A stretch of 18,395 bases of DNA, from contig JAQBFJ010000275.1 of assembly GCA_032123435.1 (NCBI GenBank), positions 1 to 18,395 of the forward strand, given 5' to 3'. Every line of letters starts with the position of its first letter. Position 1 is the first letter of the stretch. Of the stretch, positions 6,371-14,214 are shown piece after piece. Below the pieces are notes generated by a model that made no database searches, was not told the DNA's origin, and saw only the letters and a program-made list of their open reading frames with translations. The stretch is from JAQBFJ01 sp032123435 (lineage in GTDB: Bacteria > Verrucomicrobiota > Kiritimatiellia > UBA8416 > JAQBFJ01). The position numbers and the translations under genes were made by a program.

Positions 6371-9300
6371 ATGGTCAAATGTCAGAAATTGCTCTTGTTC
6401 GGCTTAACGTTGATCTGCCTGTTGCTAAACGTGCAACAGCAGGTTTTCGCCGACTATACTAATCAGAATTTCGACAGCTGGACCGAACAGACTTCATGGG
6501 GCACCTACACGAACACTGATGAATGGATAATGTTCGGCGGCAAGATCATGGGGACTACCCGCTGGCCCGATCCCCGTTCAGAGCCGCATTCCGGCTGGCT
6601 TGCGGATGCCGATACAGACACCAATTCATATCTGCGAACACCACGGTTTACCAATGGAGTCGGAACAATTACTTATTACTGCCTTAACAAGGACTATGGC
6701 GGGGAAAATGTCTTTTCAATTCAATATTCAACGGACGCGGCAAGTTGGATAACAGCGGCGACTGCAACCAATACTTCTTCCGCCGACTGGATCGGTTTCA
6801 ATAGCGTCATAGATGTTTTTGATTCCGTGTATGTCCGATTTCGCAAGATAAGCGATACAGGAGCAACGGAACAGTGTCTTGGCCTTGACGATATTGTAGT
6901 AGGCAGCGCGCCGGGTGTGAGTTTTTCGGATCTCACGACTGATCCGGTGTCGCCAACATTAAATGACGAAGTATATATATGTGTCAACGCTCGAACGAAT
7001 CCGGCTGCGGCAAATATTGTTATGAACGCCATATACTGGCTTGCGGGGAGTGAATATTATAACAGCGTCAGTCTTGTTCATGTTTCCAACGACCTGTACC
7101 GCTCGTCTAGCCCGGTTCCAGCTGGGTATGAAGGGATTGTGTATTATTATGTTCAGGCAACATATAGTGGGTTGAGTTCTTCGTCTGTGTTGTATCCGTA
7201 CGGCGGAAACGCGAATCCGGCGTCGTACGAAAGCACTTGGGCTTACAGCGCTTTTTCGGGCTATACGAACCAGAATTTCGACAGCTGGACCAACGTGTTT
7301 CAATGGGGAACGCGTATAAACAGTGACGGATGGATAATGTTTAACGGCAAGATCTGGAACACGAAACGTTGGCCCGACCCGTATTCCATTGATCATTCCG
7401 GTTGGCTGATGGACGCGGACAACTGCACTAATTCCCATTTAAGAACACCGCGGTTTACAAATGGTATCGGCACGATTACCTATTACTGCCGCAACAGAGG
7501 GGAAGGTGAAAGTGTTTTTTCGATACAACATTCCACCAACGCGAAAAACTGGATTAATGGAGCAACGGTGACAAACAACTCGTACGATTGGGTCTGCCTT
7601 ACCAATATCCTGGATGTTTTTGAGTCTTCCTATATCCGTTTTCTCAAGATAAGCGATACCGGCGTGTACGATCAGATACTCGGCCTGGATAATATTTCCG
7701 CGGGAAGTGCGCCTGGCGTGAGCTTTTCCAATCTTACGATTGATCCTGAATCCCCGGTGGCGAGTAACGAGGTGTATATATATGTTAACGCGCGAACCAA
7801 TCCGGCTGCATCAGATATTGTTATGACCGCCAAATACCGGCTGGGTGATGTTGGATCATATATCAGCGTTGGTCTTGTCATGGTTTCGAACGACCTGTAT
7901 TGCATGTCAAGTCCGGTTTCCACGGGGTATGAGGGGACTGTTTATTATTATGTTCAGGCGACATATAGCGGACTTGATTCTTCATCGGTGTTGTATCCGT
8001 ATGATGGAAGTAATAATCCAGCGTCATACGCGGTTGGCACAGATCTGCCGTTCATTGATTTTCTTAGCTCGGATACGACGGTGGATAATTTCATAACAAC
8101 TATGAATATAAGTGGAACGAACAATCCGAATGTGGTTGGCACAATGAGGTGGACAAACAGTCTGACTCTTGGCGGGGGTACTTTTGCGGCACAAACATGG
8201 TGGCTGATTTTGTCGGCACCCCTGAACGTTGGCACCAATGTGATAACGGTATACGGGACTAATGTGTTCGGCACGGTGGCCAGCGACAGTATTGCGATTA
8301 TAAGATGTCCGAGTGAAAAAACTCTCACCGTGGTTTCGGCCCAGGGCGGCGCCAGCCCCGGCACGTTGACGACGAACTACAACACTACTTTGAGCCAGTT
8401 TGTTACCAACTCGCCCGTAGCATCAGGTGCCGGTGTCCGGCAGGTATGCACGGGTGGTGCGGTAACCGGCAACAGCTATACACAGGTTAATTCGACGAAC
8501 GTTGTATTGACGCTCACGAACAGCGCCACGCTCACCTGGACATGGCAGACACAGTACCTGATTACCGTCCAAACCACCGGGAGCGGCACAATTATAGGTT
8601 CAGGCGGCTGGTTCGATGCGGGCGGTATTACGGTGCTGGGCGCTGTGGCGTCATCCAATTGGAGTTTCACGGGCTGGAGCGGCAATACAAACGGATGCAT
8701 TATTGCCGGCGAGGTCATTACGATACCAATGACGCAGGCACGTACTATTACGGCTATTTTCTCCGAAATTACCAGGCCCCGGACGGCTGCCGCTGACTTT
8801 GATGGCGACGGCAGGAGCGATTACGGCTGTTACGACGCGGCAGGAATCCCCGGAGCAGTGAATCCGGGTCAGTGGTATTTCATGAAGAGTACGGACGGTT
8901 TCGACGCGTCCGTGAGATTCGGGTACGCGGGCACAGTGCCGGTGGTCGGTGACTTTGATGGCGACGGCAGGAGCGATTACGGCTGTTACGACGCGGCAGG
9001 AATCCCCGGAGCAGTGAATCCGGGTCAGTGGTATTTCATGAAGAGCACAGACGGTTTCGACGCGTCCGTGAGCTTCGGGTACGCGGGGACAGTGCCCGTT
9101 GTGGGTGATTTTGACGGTGACGGTACGGACGACTACGGCTGTTATGACGCCGCAGGAAACTACGGCCAGCCGCCTGGCTCATGGTATTTCATGATGAGCA
9201 CCAGGGGCTTTACGACGAAAACGTTTGGGTACGCGGGCACGGTGCCCGTTGTGGGCGATTTTGACGGCGACGGTACTAATGATTACGGCTGTTACGACGC

Positions 9301-9394
9301 GGCGGGGATTCCAGGATTAGTCAATCCGGGTCAGTGGTATTTCATGAAGAGCAGTGAAGGCTTTGATGCGTCAGTCAGTTTCGGATATGCGTGA
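6371..9394 (+). CDS. Large secreted repeat protein (ends at an internal TGA)
   Basis: 1007 aa as read from the ATG at 6371. That start is preferred over an in-frame GTG at 6326 because it yields a standard signal peptide (MVKCQKLLLFGLTLICLLLN..., cleavage near VFA|DYTNQ); neither has a good ribosome-binding site. Domain order: two 269-codon copies of a beta-rich module opening with YTNQNFDSW; an Ig-like segment (from about DLPFIDFLSS); a region like the divergent InlB B-repeat (LTVVSAQGGASPG..., then FTGWSGNTNGC and ARTITAIF); then DFDGDG-type repeats of 50-52 residues resembling VCBS/FG-GAP propeller blades with Ca-binding DxDGDGxxD loops. A TGA at 9392-9394 stops translation in repeat 4, and two more repeats follow in frame. 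Probably a surface or extracellular binding protein; the ligand is unknown. Confidence 0.85.
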   Translation: MVKCQKLLLFGLTLICLLLNVQQQVFADYTNQNFDSWTEQTSWGTYTNTDEWIMFGGKIMGTTRWPDPRSEPHSGWLADADTDTNSYLRTPRFTNGVGTITYYCLNKDYGGENVFSIQYSTDAASWITAATATNTSSADWIGFNSVIDVFDSVYVRFRKISDTGATEQCLGLDDIVVGSAPGVSFSDLTTDPVSPTLNDEVYICVNARTNPAAANIVMNAIYWLAGSEYYNSVSLVHVSNDLYRSSSPVPAGYEGIVYYYVQATYSGLSSSSVLYPYGGNANPASYESTWAYSAFSGYTNQNFDSWTNVFQWGTRINSDGWIMFNGKIWNTKRWPDPYSIDHSGWLMDADNCTNSHLRTPRFTNGIGTITYYCRNRGEGESVFSIQHSTNAKNWINGATVTNNSYDWVCLTNILDVFESSYIRFLKISDTGVYDQILGLDNISAGSAPGVSFSNLTIDPESPVASNEVYIYVNARTNPAASDIVMTAKYRLGDVGSYISVGLVMVSNDLYCMSSPVSTGYEGTVYYYVQATYSGLDSSSVLYPYDGSNNPASYAVGTDLPFIDFLSSDTTVDNFITTMNISGTNNPNVVGTMRWTNSLTLGGGTFAAQTWWLILSAPLNVGTNVITVYGTNVFGTVASDSIAIIRCPSEKTLTVVSAQGGASPGTLTTNYNTTLSQFVTNSPVASGAGVRQVCTGGAVTGNSYTQVNSTNVVLTLTNSATLTWTWQTQYLITVQTTGSGTIIGSGGWFDAGGITVLGAVASSNWSFTGWSGNTNGCIIAGEVITIPMTQARTITAIFSEITRPRTAAADFDGDGRSDYGCYDAAGIPGAVNPGQWYFMKSTDGFDASVRFGYAGTVPVVGDFDGDGRSDYGCYDAAGIPGAVNPGQWYFMKSTDGFDASVSFGYAGTVPVVGDFDGDGTDDYGCYDAAGNYGQPPGSWYFMMSTRGFTTKTFGYAGTVPVVGDFDGDGTNDYGCYDAAGIPGLVNPGQWYFMKSSEGFDASVSFGYA
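6455..8035 (+). repeat. Internal 269-codon tandem duplication
   Basis: Protein copy 1 starts at 6455 and copy 2 at 7262, both with YTNQNFDSW and an offset of exactly 807 bp. Shared blocks include RTPRFTNG(V/I)GTITYYC, the SAPGVSFS(D/N)LT segment, VNARTNPAA and GTVYYYVQATYSGL-like segments, ending with VLYPY(G/D)G. Divergence is considerable, so the duplication is old compared with the C-terminal repeats. Confidence 0.85.
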
Positions 9395-9730
9395 ACCGTA
9401 CCCGTTGTGGGCGATTTTGACGGGGACGGAATAGATGATTACGGCTGTTATGACGCCGCAGGAAACTACGGCCAGCCGCCGGGCTCGTGGTATTTCATGA
9501 TGAGCACGGAAGGTTTTGACGCGTCAGTCAGTTTCGGGTACGCGGGGACAGTGCCGGTAGTAGGCGACTATGACGGGGACGGCACGGATGATTTCGGGTG
9601 TTATGATGCCGCCGGAAATTACGGCCAGCCGCCGGGCTCGTGGTATTTCATGAAGAGCAGTGAAGGCTTCAGCACTGAAACCTTTGGTTATGCCGGAACG
9701 GTGCCGTTGGGCGGCCTGACGATTGAGTAG
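8795..9730 (+). repeat. Six tandem propeller-type repeats (50-52 codons)
   Basis: Units start at 8795, 8951, 9107, 9257, 9413 and 9566, with periods of 156, 156, 150, 156 and 153 bp. Each has D(F/Y)DGDGxxD(Y/F)GCYDAAG, a (Q/S)WYFM(K/M)S segment and FGYAGTVP. Two subtypes exist: A (IPG-x-VNPGQ insert) and B (NYGQPPGS insert), in the order A A B A B B. Units 1 and 2 are nearly identical in DNA, which indicates recent expansion. Confidence 0.9.
9395..9730 (+). pseudogene. C-terminal remainder of the secreted repeat protein
   Basis: This frame continues the gene at 6371 without a shift. The TGA at 9392-9394 replaces the GGN glycine codon of the FGYAGTVP motif seen in the other repeats (a one-base G to T change explains it). 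The remainder encodes TVPVVG, repeats 5 and 6 and a final PLGGLTIE, then a TAG stop. A GTG at 9407 could start an ORF, but with no signal peptide the product would lack an export route. So this is the severed end of one protein, either a true nonsense mutation or a base-call error. Confidence 0.8.
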
Positions 9731-9813
9731 TGATTCTTTTCTCCTCCCTTCCCCGCCGAAGAAAGGAAATTCAATTTCCAATAACCAAATGAGGAGAGGG
9801 CGTGCGGATATTT

Positions 9814-11055
9814 TCAGCGGCTGGTGCCGGCGCCACAGCATTTCTTGTATTTCTTGCCACTCCCGCATGGGCAGGGACTGTTTCTGCCCGGTTTTTGCGG
9901 ATTGCTGTCATGCGGCGATATAGGGGGAGCAGTATTCTGTTTCAGCCATTTTTCGGCCAATTCACTCAAACGCTGATGGGCATGTTCGAAAAACATCATG
10001 TAAGACAGGCAGAGATGATTACTGCGGTCATGTATCCGGCCCTTTGTACAGCCGCCGCGGCATATTTCAAGCCATCGGCATTTAATACATTTTTCCGGAA
10101 GATCAGCTTTCAGCATGCCGAATTTTTTTTGTAATGGAGAATTGAGCATATCGGATAAATTCCCATTCATTACATTGCCGAGTTTCCATTCCGGCTGTAC
10201 AAAGAAATCGCATGAATAAACATCACCGTTATGCTCCACGACCACATAGTCGCCGCATGTCCGCGTCAATGTGCATTCTGGCGCGTTTAATCCGACATAC
10301 TTGTGGAATACGGAATCAAAGAACCGGATGGATGTTGTCGCCACGGAACCTTTGAAATCCGCCTGCCATAGATCGAATAATCTTACGAGAAAATTTCCAT
10401 ACGCTTCAGCAGGAACCGAAAAAGATGTCGCCTTATCCGGCTGGGCTGGATCCGGTTCAACGCATGGAATAAACTGCATATAGTTCAAACCAAGCTCTTT
10501 ATGGAAAGCATAAATCTCGTCAGGAAATTGAACAGAGTAGTCGCTGACAACACTTAGCGTGTTGACTTCCACGCCGCTATCGAGCAGCAGCCTGGCATGG
10601 TCCGTGACCTGCGCCCACGAACCTTTACCGCCCTTGAACAGCCGGTAATGATCGTGGACATGTTGGGGGCCGTCGAGGGAGAGCCCGACAAGAAAGTTAT
10701 ACTTTTTCAGAAAACGCACCCATTCTTTATCGATCAATATACCATTGGTTTGCAGACCGTTACCCACGGATTTTCCTTTTCCGTACTTGATCTGAAACTC
10801 CACGGCTTTTTCAAAGAAAGGAAGTCCCATGAGTGTCGGCTCGCCGCCCTGCCAGCCGAAGGAGAAATGACTTTGCTTTTCCAGCATGAACTGTTTGATC
10901 GTTTCTTCGAGAACGCTTTCGCTCATGCGATGGATTTTTGTTTCCGGGAACAGAGCGGAGTGATCAAGGTAAAAACAATATGTACAGTTCAGGTTGCAAT
11001 CAGGCCCGGCAGGTTTAATCAAGATACTGTTCAGTGGTTTTGTGTTGGCTGACAT
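9814..11055 (-). CDS. Anaerobic sulfatase maturase (radical SAM/SPASM) with C-terminal SEC-C motif
   Basis: 413 aa. The radical-SAM motif is C20-x3-C24-x2-C27 (CNLNCTYC), followed by the WQGGEPTL glycine-rich segment and LQTNG. The C-terminal SPASM region has the cysteine clusters CTLTRTCGDYVVVEHNGDVYSC and CIKCRWLEICRGGC for two auxiliary [4Fe-4S] clusters. This is the anSME pattern: oxidation of a Cys or Ser in sulfatases to formylglycine, in the cytoplasm before export. Unusually, the protein ends in NSPCPCGSGKKYKKCCG, a SEC-C zinc-binding motif as found at the end of SecA. The ATG overlaps the stop of the upstream phosphatase gene (TGATG), and no strong ribosome-binding site is seen, so translation is probably coupled. 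No sulfatase gene lies in the window. Confidence 0.93.
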   Translation of the reverse strand: MSANTKPLNSILIKPAGPDCNLNCTYCFYLDHSALFPETKIHRMSESVLEETIKQFMLEKQSHFSFGWQGGEPTLMGLPFFEKAVEFQIKYGKGKSVGNGLQTNGILIDKEWVRFLKKYNFLVGLSLDGPQHVHDHYRLFKGGKGSWAQVTDHARLLLDSGVEVNTLSVVSDYSVQFPDEIYAFHKELGLNYMQFIPCVEPDPAQPDKATSFSVPAEAYGNFLVRLFDLWQADFKGSVATTSIRFFDSVFHKYVGLNAPECTLTRTCGDYVVVEHNGDVYSCDFFVQPEWKLGNVMNGNLSDMLNSPLQKKFGMLKADLPEKCIKCRWLEICRGGCTKGRIHDRSNHLCLSYMMFFEHAHQRLSELAEKWLKQNTAPPISPHDSNPQKPGRNSPCPCGSGKKYKKCCGAGTSR

Positions 11056-12122
11056 CAGGATCGTTTCTTGCTTTTTGCCGTGAGATTAGAGCGAATGGCC
11101 GCTATTTCTCCGGCAGTTACCCCGATTGAACGAAGGTAGTTTTCAACCTGTGTTTTCATGTCATGTCCGGGCTTTCCGAATGAAGACAAAGCTTGAAGAA
11201 GAGCCTGAAACTGTTCTGATAAATGCGATCTTTCTCCCCATATGGTCAGAGATGAAAACTCGTAGTCTTGAACGAGAGAATCCATGTCCAGACCCAGCAG
11301 AGCATGCAAAAGGAGAGCAACAGTACCGGCTCGATCACAGCCTCCGGCGCAATGAAACATGATCGGATAGTTGGAAGAATCCGCGAATATCTTGAAAATG
11401 TCTCTGTACTTTTCACGGTAAACATCAAGGGCCATATCGCTGTACGGCCCGATAGGAATGTTGATCCATTTTACCGCAGCCCTGTCCAGAACGGGCCTTG
11501 TTTCTTCATCACTTCCGCGCAGATCGAGATCCGTTCGAATTTTAAGCTCATCAGTCAGTACCCGCCTGCCCTCTTCCGTGATGTTGACATGACTGTTCAT
11601 TTCCGACGAACGATAGATTAAGCTCTGTTGAATTAATCGATTGCCCGGCAGACGCCATCCGCCGATATCGCGTACATTGGTCATGCCAGGCACATATATC
11701 CAGCGTGGCAGTGTCGCGTGAGTTCTGAAAGTACGTACGGGAGATTCGACTGTTGTGCGGCCGGCATTTCTGGCGATTACTTTCCAGTAATAGCGTGTAT
11801 CTATATGTAAATTCCAAATGTTGCAGAATGGTTCAGAAAGATTCTCGCGAACAAGCGGGTCAGTGAACTTCTTGCTCATAGCAATAAACAGATCGTAAAT
11901 AGTCTTTTCCGGCACAGTTGAAATGGATTTCCACGAGAATGATACGGGCAAAGGAATGCTTCGGTCTTCAGAGACCTCTTCAAGCGCATTCCAGAGAATA
12001 GCGGTGTCATCCGATCGCGTGAAGCGGCCGGATTCTTTTCCTGCCGGTTCTGAGTTCTCTGAGGCCTGGATATTCCCGGTCCAAGAATTGTATTTCGGCG
12101 TCAGCAGTTCGATTTTATTCAT
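11055..12122 (-). CDS. Tyrosine-phosphatase-like protein with N-terminal FN3-like domain
   Basis: 355 aa. Residues about 55-133 look like a fibronectin-III-type beta domain (LPVSFSWKSIS ... YYWKVIARNAGRTTVESPVRTFRT). The rest matches the Tyr_phosphatase3 family: NVRDIGGW at 149-156, YRSSE, a RTDLDLRG segment, and the P-loop HCAGGCDRAG at 257-266 with catalytic C258 and R264. The family's usual loop is HCxxGxDRTG, so C262 and A265 are unusual but the catalytic core is kept. No signal peptide is evident. It is translationally coupled to the sulfatase maturase downstream (1-nt overlap), hinting at a shared process. AGGA lies about 10 nt before the ATG. Substrate unknown; dual-specificity or phosphoinositide activity is possible. 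Confidence 0.85.
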   Translation of the reverse strand: MNKIELLTPKYNSWTGNIQASENSEPAGKESGRFTRSDDTAILWNALEEVSEDRSIPLPVSFSWKSISTVPEKTIYDLFIAMSKKFTDPLVRENLSEPFCNIWNLHIDTRYYWKVIARNAGRTTVESPVRTFRTHATLPRWIYVPGMTNVRDIGGWRLPGNRLIQQSLIYRSSEMNSHVNITEEGRRVLTDELKIRTDLDLRGSDEETRPVLDRAAVKWINIPIGPYSDMALDVYREKYRDIFKIFADSSNYPIMFHCAGGCDRAGTVALLLHALLGLDMDSLVQDYEFSSLTIWGERSHLSEQFQALLQALSSFGKPGHDMKTQVENYLRSIGVTAGEIAAIRSNLTAKSKKRS

Positions 12123-12250
12123 TTTTGTTCTTTCCTGAAGACCAATATTTTAGACAGGATGAACAGGATTAACCATCAAGTTCGCGCCCTTAGCCCCCTC
12201 GTTTCACTTCGGGTCCAGGAGCCTTAGAATAAGACAAGAGACAGTCCAGC

Positions 12251-13051
12251 TTAAAACGCAAAGCTTAAAGTAAGGCTATACACGAATTCGTCGGCCTTTT
12301 GATCAGCGTTCTTTACCGCGTCTTTTATATCTGAATCGAGCAGGGCCATGTACTTAACGCCGGGAATGATTTCGCAGCGATCATTTTCGCCAACAGTTAT
12401 TGGCATAAGAGCCTGCAGAGTCAAATCCACGAATGTTCCTTCCTTGGGATCATAAGCAGGCGAGCCTTTTTCCGTATTCTCAGGAAACGCGAAAGCAATA
12501 TCATTATATTTTTCTTCCGCGGCACTGACGGACGCGCGCAGATCGAGCGGCAGTTTTTCGGTAAATACGTTAATACTATGGGTCAAGGAGAATGTGGCGT
12601 AAAACGCGTTCAGCTCCCCGAAATCGTAATAGAGCGTGAGAGAAGGCAGGGCAGCGATATCGAGCGCGTACTCGATGAATACCTCAAAAGTATCTTCCGT
12701 CTGCCTGGCGGAATCGTCCTGATAGATATAAGCTACAACGCCAGGTCTCAAGACTTGCTTCTTCCCCGTCCATACATAATCAAGCATTGTGTCCACCCGC
12801 GTATGACCGGAAGCGTCCTCAACTTTAGTCAAATCCCATGTTCCCCAGACATTGAATGCCCATGACGGGCCCACGAACGTGAATGACGGCTGGATACATG
12901 GTTCGTCATTGACCACTACTCCGCGCCATATATGAGCGCTTGTTACCTTAATATCGGTGTTAATGTTTGCATCTATCATGAATGCCTGTGTTGAGAATGA
13001 AGTCATGATGATTATGAATCCTGCAAGAAGCATGCGTGTGTGTTTTTTCAT
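12251..13051 (-). CDS. TorF-like outer-membrane beta-barrel protein
   Basis: 266 aa from the ATG at 13051, chosen because MKKHTRMLLAGFIIIMTSFSTQA is a complete signal peptide and CGGAG lies 8 nt upstream; the frame is open to 13105. The mature protein starts FMIDANINTDIKVTSAHIWRGV, resembling the TorF/Gcw_chp porin-like family, in which a 'Y/HxxRG' segment near the N-terminus is typical. Alternating beta-strand pattern throughout, and the chain ends EFVYSLTLSFAF with a terminal phenylalanine, the signal for BAM-dependent outer-membrane insertion. Implies a Gram-negative envelope. It lies between the nucleotidyltransferase (93 bp upstream) and the phosphatase (128 bp downstream) on the same strand. 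The transported solute is unknown. Confidence 0.8.
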   Translation of the reverse strand: MKKHTRMLLAGFIIIMTSFSTQAFMIDANINTDIKVTSAHIWRGVVVNDEPCIQPSFTFVGPSWAFNVWGTWDLTKVEDASGHTRVDTMLDYVWTGKKQVLRPGVVAYIYQDDSARQTEDTFEVFIEYALDIAALPSLTLYYDFGELNAFYATFSLTHSINVFTEKLPLDLRASVSAAEEKYNDIAFAFPENTEKGSPAYDPKEGTFVDLTLQALMPITVGENDRCEIIPGVKYMALLDSDIKDAVKNADQKADEFVYSLTLSFAF

Positions 13052-13144
13052 TTTTGTTTCTCCGTAGTTCTTATGATAATTTGTCTGTGCTATACATGAA
13101 AACATATAGAGGAAAACAGAGTCAAGACGGCATTTACCGCAGTA

Positions 13145-14083
13145 TTATCGGGAAACCAGATTATCCGGATATATGCCGGTATCAACAAGTTCTTTTATGT
13201 TCCGTATGGCGCCAATTCTATCTTCCGCATAAGTTATACCGAACCAGGAACTATGCGTCTTGAGCACGTTTACAACGCCTTTTTCCTGCAATACCCATTT
13301 ATCTATGACTGAGGGGATATAAAATTCCGCGTTAGGACAGTTATGGTATTTATCGATAAAAACGCGAAATTCATTGGCAAGATATTTAAATAAGGATGGT
13401 TTCAAGCCCCACATGTTCATAGAGACTATTTCTTCGCCGTTGAGCCGCGCTTTCTTATTGTGGTAACCGTCAAGCCCGAAGAGAATAGCGTCTTTGTCTT
13501 TACGGATATTTACCGTCTCGACAACATGTTTCAGGGTATTATCAGCGTTCAGAGTACAAATGCCGCGCGCTACGGATCCGTATTCGGACAGCGTGTTCTT
13601 GAGAATGAATCCAACCATACAGAGAACATTGGGTTTATCGCCGCTTTGTTCCAGGAAACCGGACAGGAACTGAAATGATTCTCTGCCGTAAAAGTCGTCG
13701 GAATTTATAACCGCGAAAGGTTCATTAATGATATCAGCGCAAGCAAGAATGGCATGACCGGTTCCCCATGGTTTGGCGCGGTTGGCTGGCAGTTCAGCCG
13801 TAAAGTTTCCTGTTTCGGATGAGAACGAAGCCGCATCATCCTGATATACATATTCGACTTTGACTTTTTTTTCAATCCGGTTTCCAATCATTGCCTTGAA
13901 ATCATCTTCGATATCTCTGGATATAAGAAATATAATCCGATTGAATCCGGCATGATGGATGGCGTCATGAATGGAGTAATCAATAATGAACTCGCCGGAC
14001 GGTCCCATGGGATCCATCTGTTTCAGCCCACCGTATCTTCTGCCTATGCCGGCCGCCAGTATTAGAAGTGTTTTATCAGTCAT
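13145..14083 (-). CDS. Sugar-phosphate nucleotidyltransferase-like protein
   Basis: 312 aa. The N-terminus LLILAAGIGRRYGGLKQM (6-23) is the NTP-binding signature of the NTP_transferase family (AAGxGxRxGGxKQ). KPWGTGHA (104-111) and INSDDFYG (126-133, with metal-binding D129/D130) are further family motifs. Such proteins activate a sugar-1-phosphate to an NDP- or NTP-linked sugar. The length is close to that of UTP-glucose-1-phosphate uridylyltransferase relatives, but the sugar and nucleotide cannot be told from sequence. The gene starts 132 bp from the divergent DUF362 gene. No Shine-Dalgarno is evident before the ATG. Confidence 0.85.
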   Translation of the reverse strand: MTDKTLLILAAGIGRRYGGLKQMDPMGPSGEFIIDYSIHDAIHHAGFNRIIFLISRDIEDDFKAMIGNRIEKKVKVEYVYQDDAASFSSETGNFTAELPANRAKPWGTGHAILACADIINEPFAVINSDDFYGRESFQFLSGFLEQSGDKPNVLCMVGFILKNTLSEYGSVARGICTLNADNTLKHVVETVNIRKDKDAILFGLDGYHNKKARLNGEEIVSMNMWGLKPSLFKYLANEFRVFIDKYHNCPNAEFYIPSVIDKWVLQEKGVVNVLKTHSSWFGITYAEDRIGAIRNIKELVDTGIYPDNLVSR

Positions 14084-14214
14084 AACAGGCGGATATAATA
14101 GTCATAGGCAGATGATAAAAGCACGAAAAAAGAGAAAAAAACGATAATATCATGGAAGAGTGAAGGTAATGTATTTGCTTTGCCGTGTGTGTCGGGCTCT
14201 GTTATCATGTCTGC

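Noticed and set aside
6959..7438. 159-codon minus-strand frame under the secreted repeat protein
   Set aside because: No domain, and it follows the codon structure of the plus-strand gene; a shadow.
9392..9394. UGA recoded as glycine (genetic code 25)
   Set aside because: The abiEi, abiEii, phosphatase and DUF362 genes end at TGA in sensible places, so TGA is a stop in this genome.
9765..9779. GGAAAT-TCA-ATTTCC hairpin between convergent genes as a terminator
   Set aside because: Only a 6-bp AT-rich stem and no T-run on either side; too weak to call.
10597..11052. 151-codon open frame on the plus strand within the sulfatase maturase
   Set aside because: Antisense to the radical-SAM core; a shadow frame.
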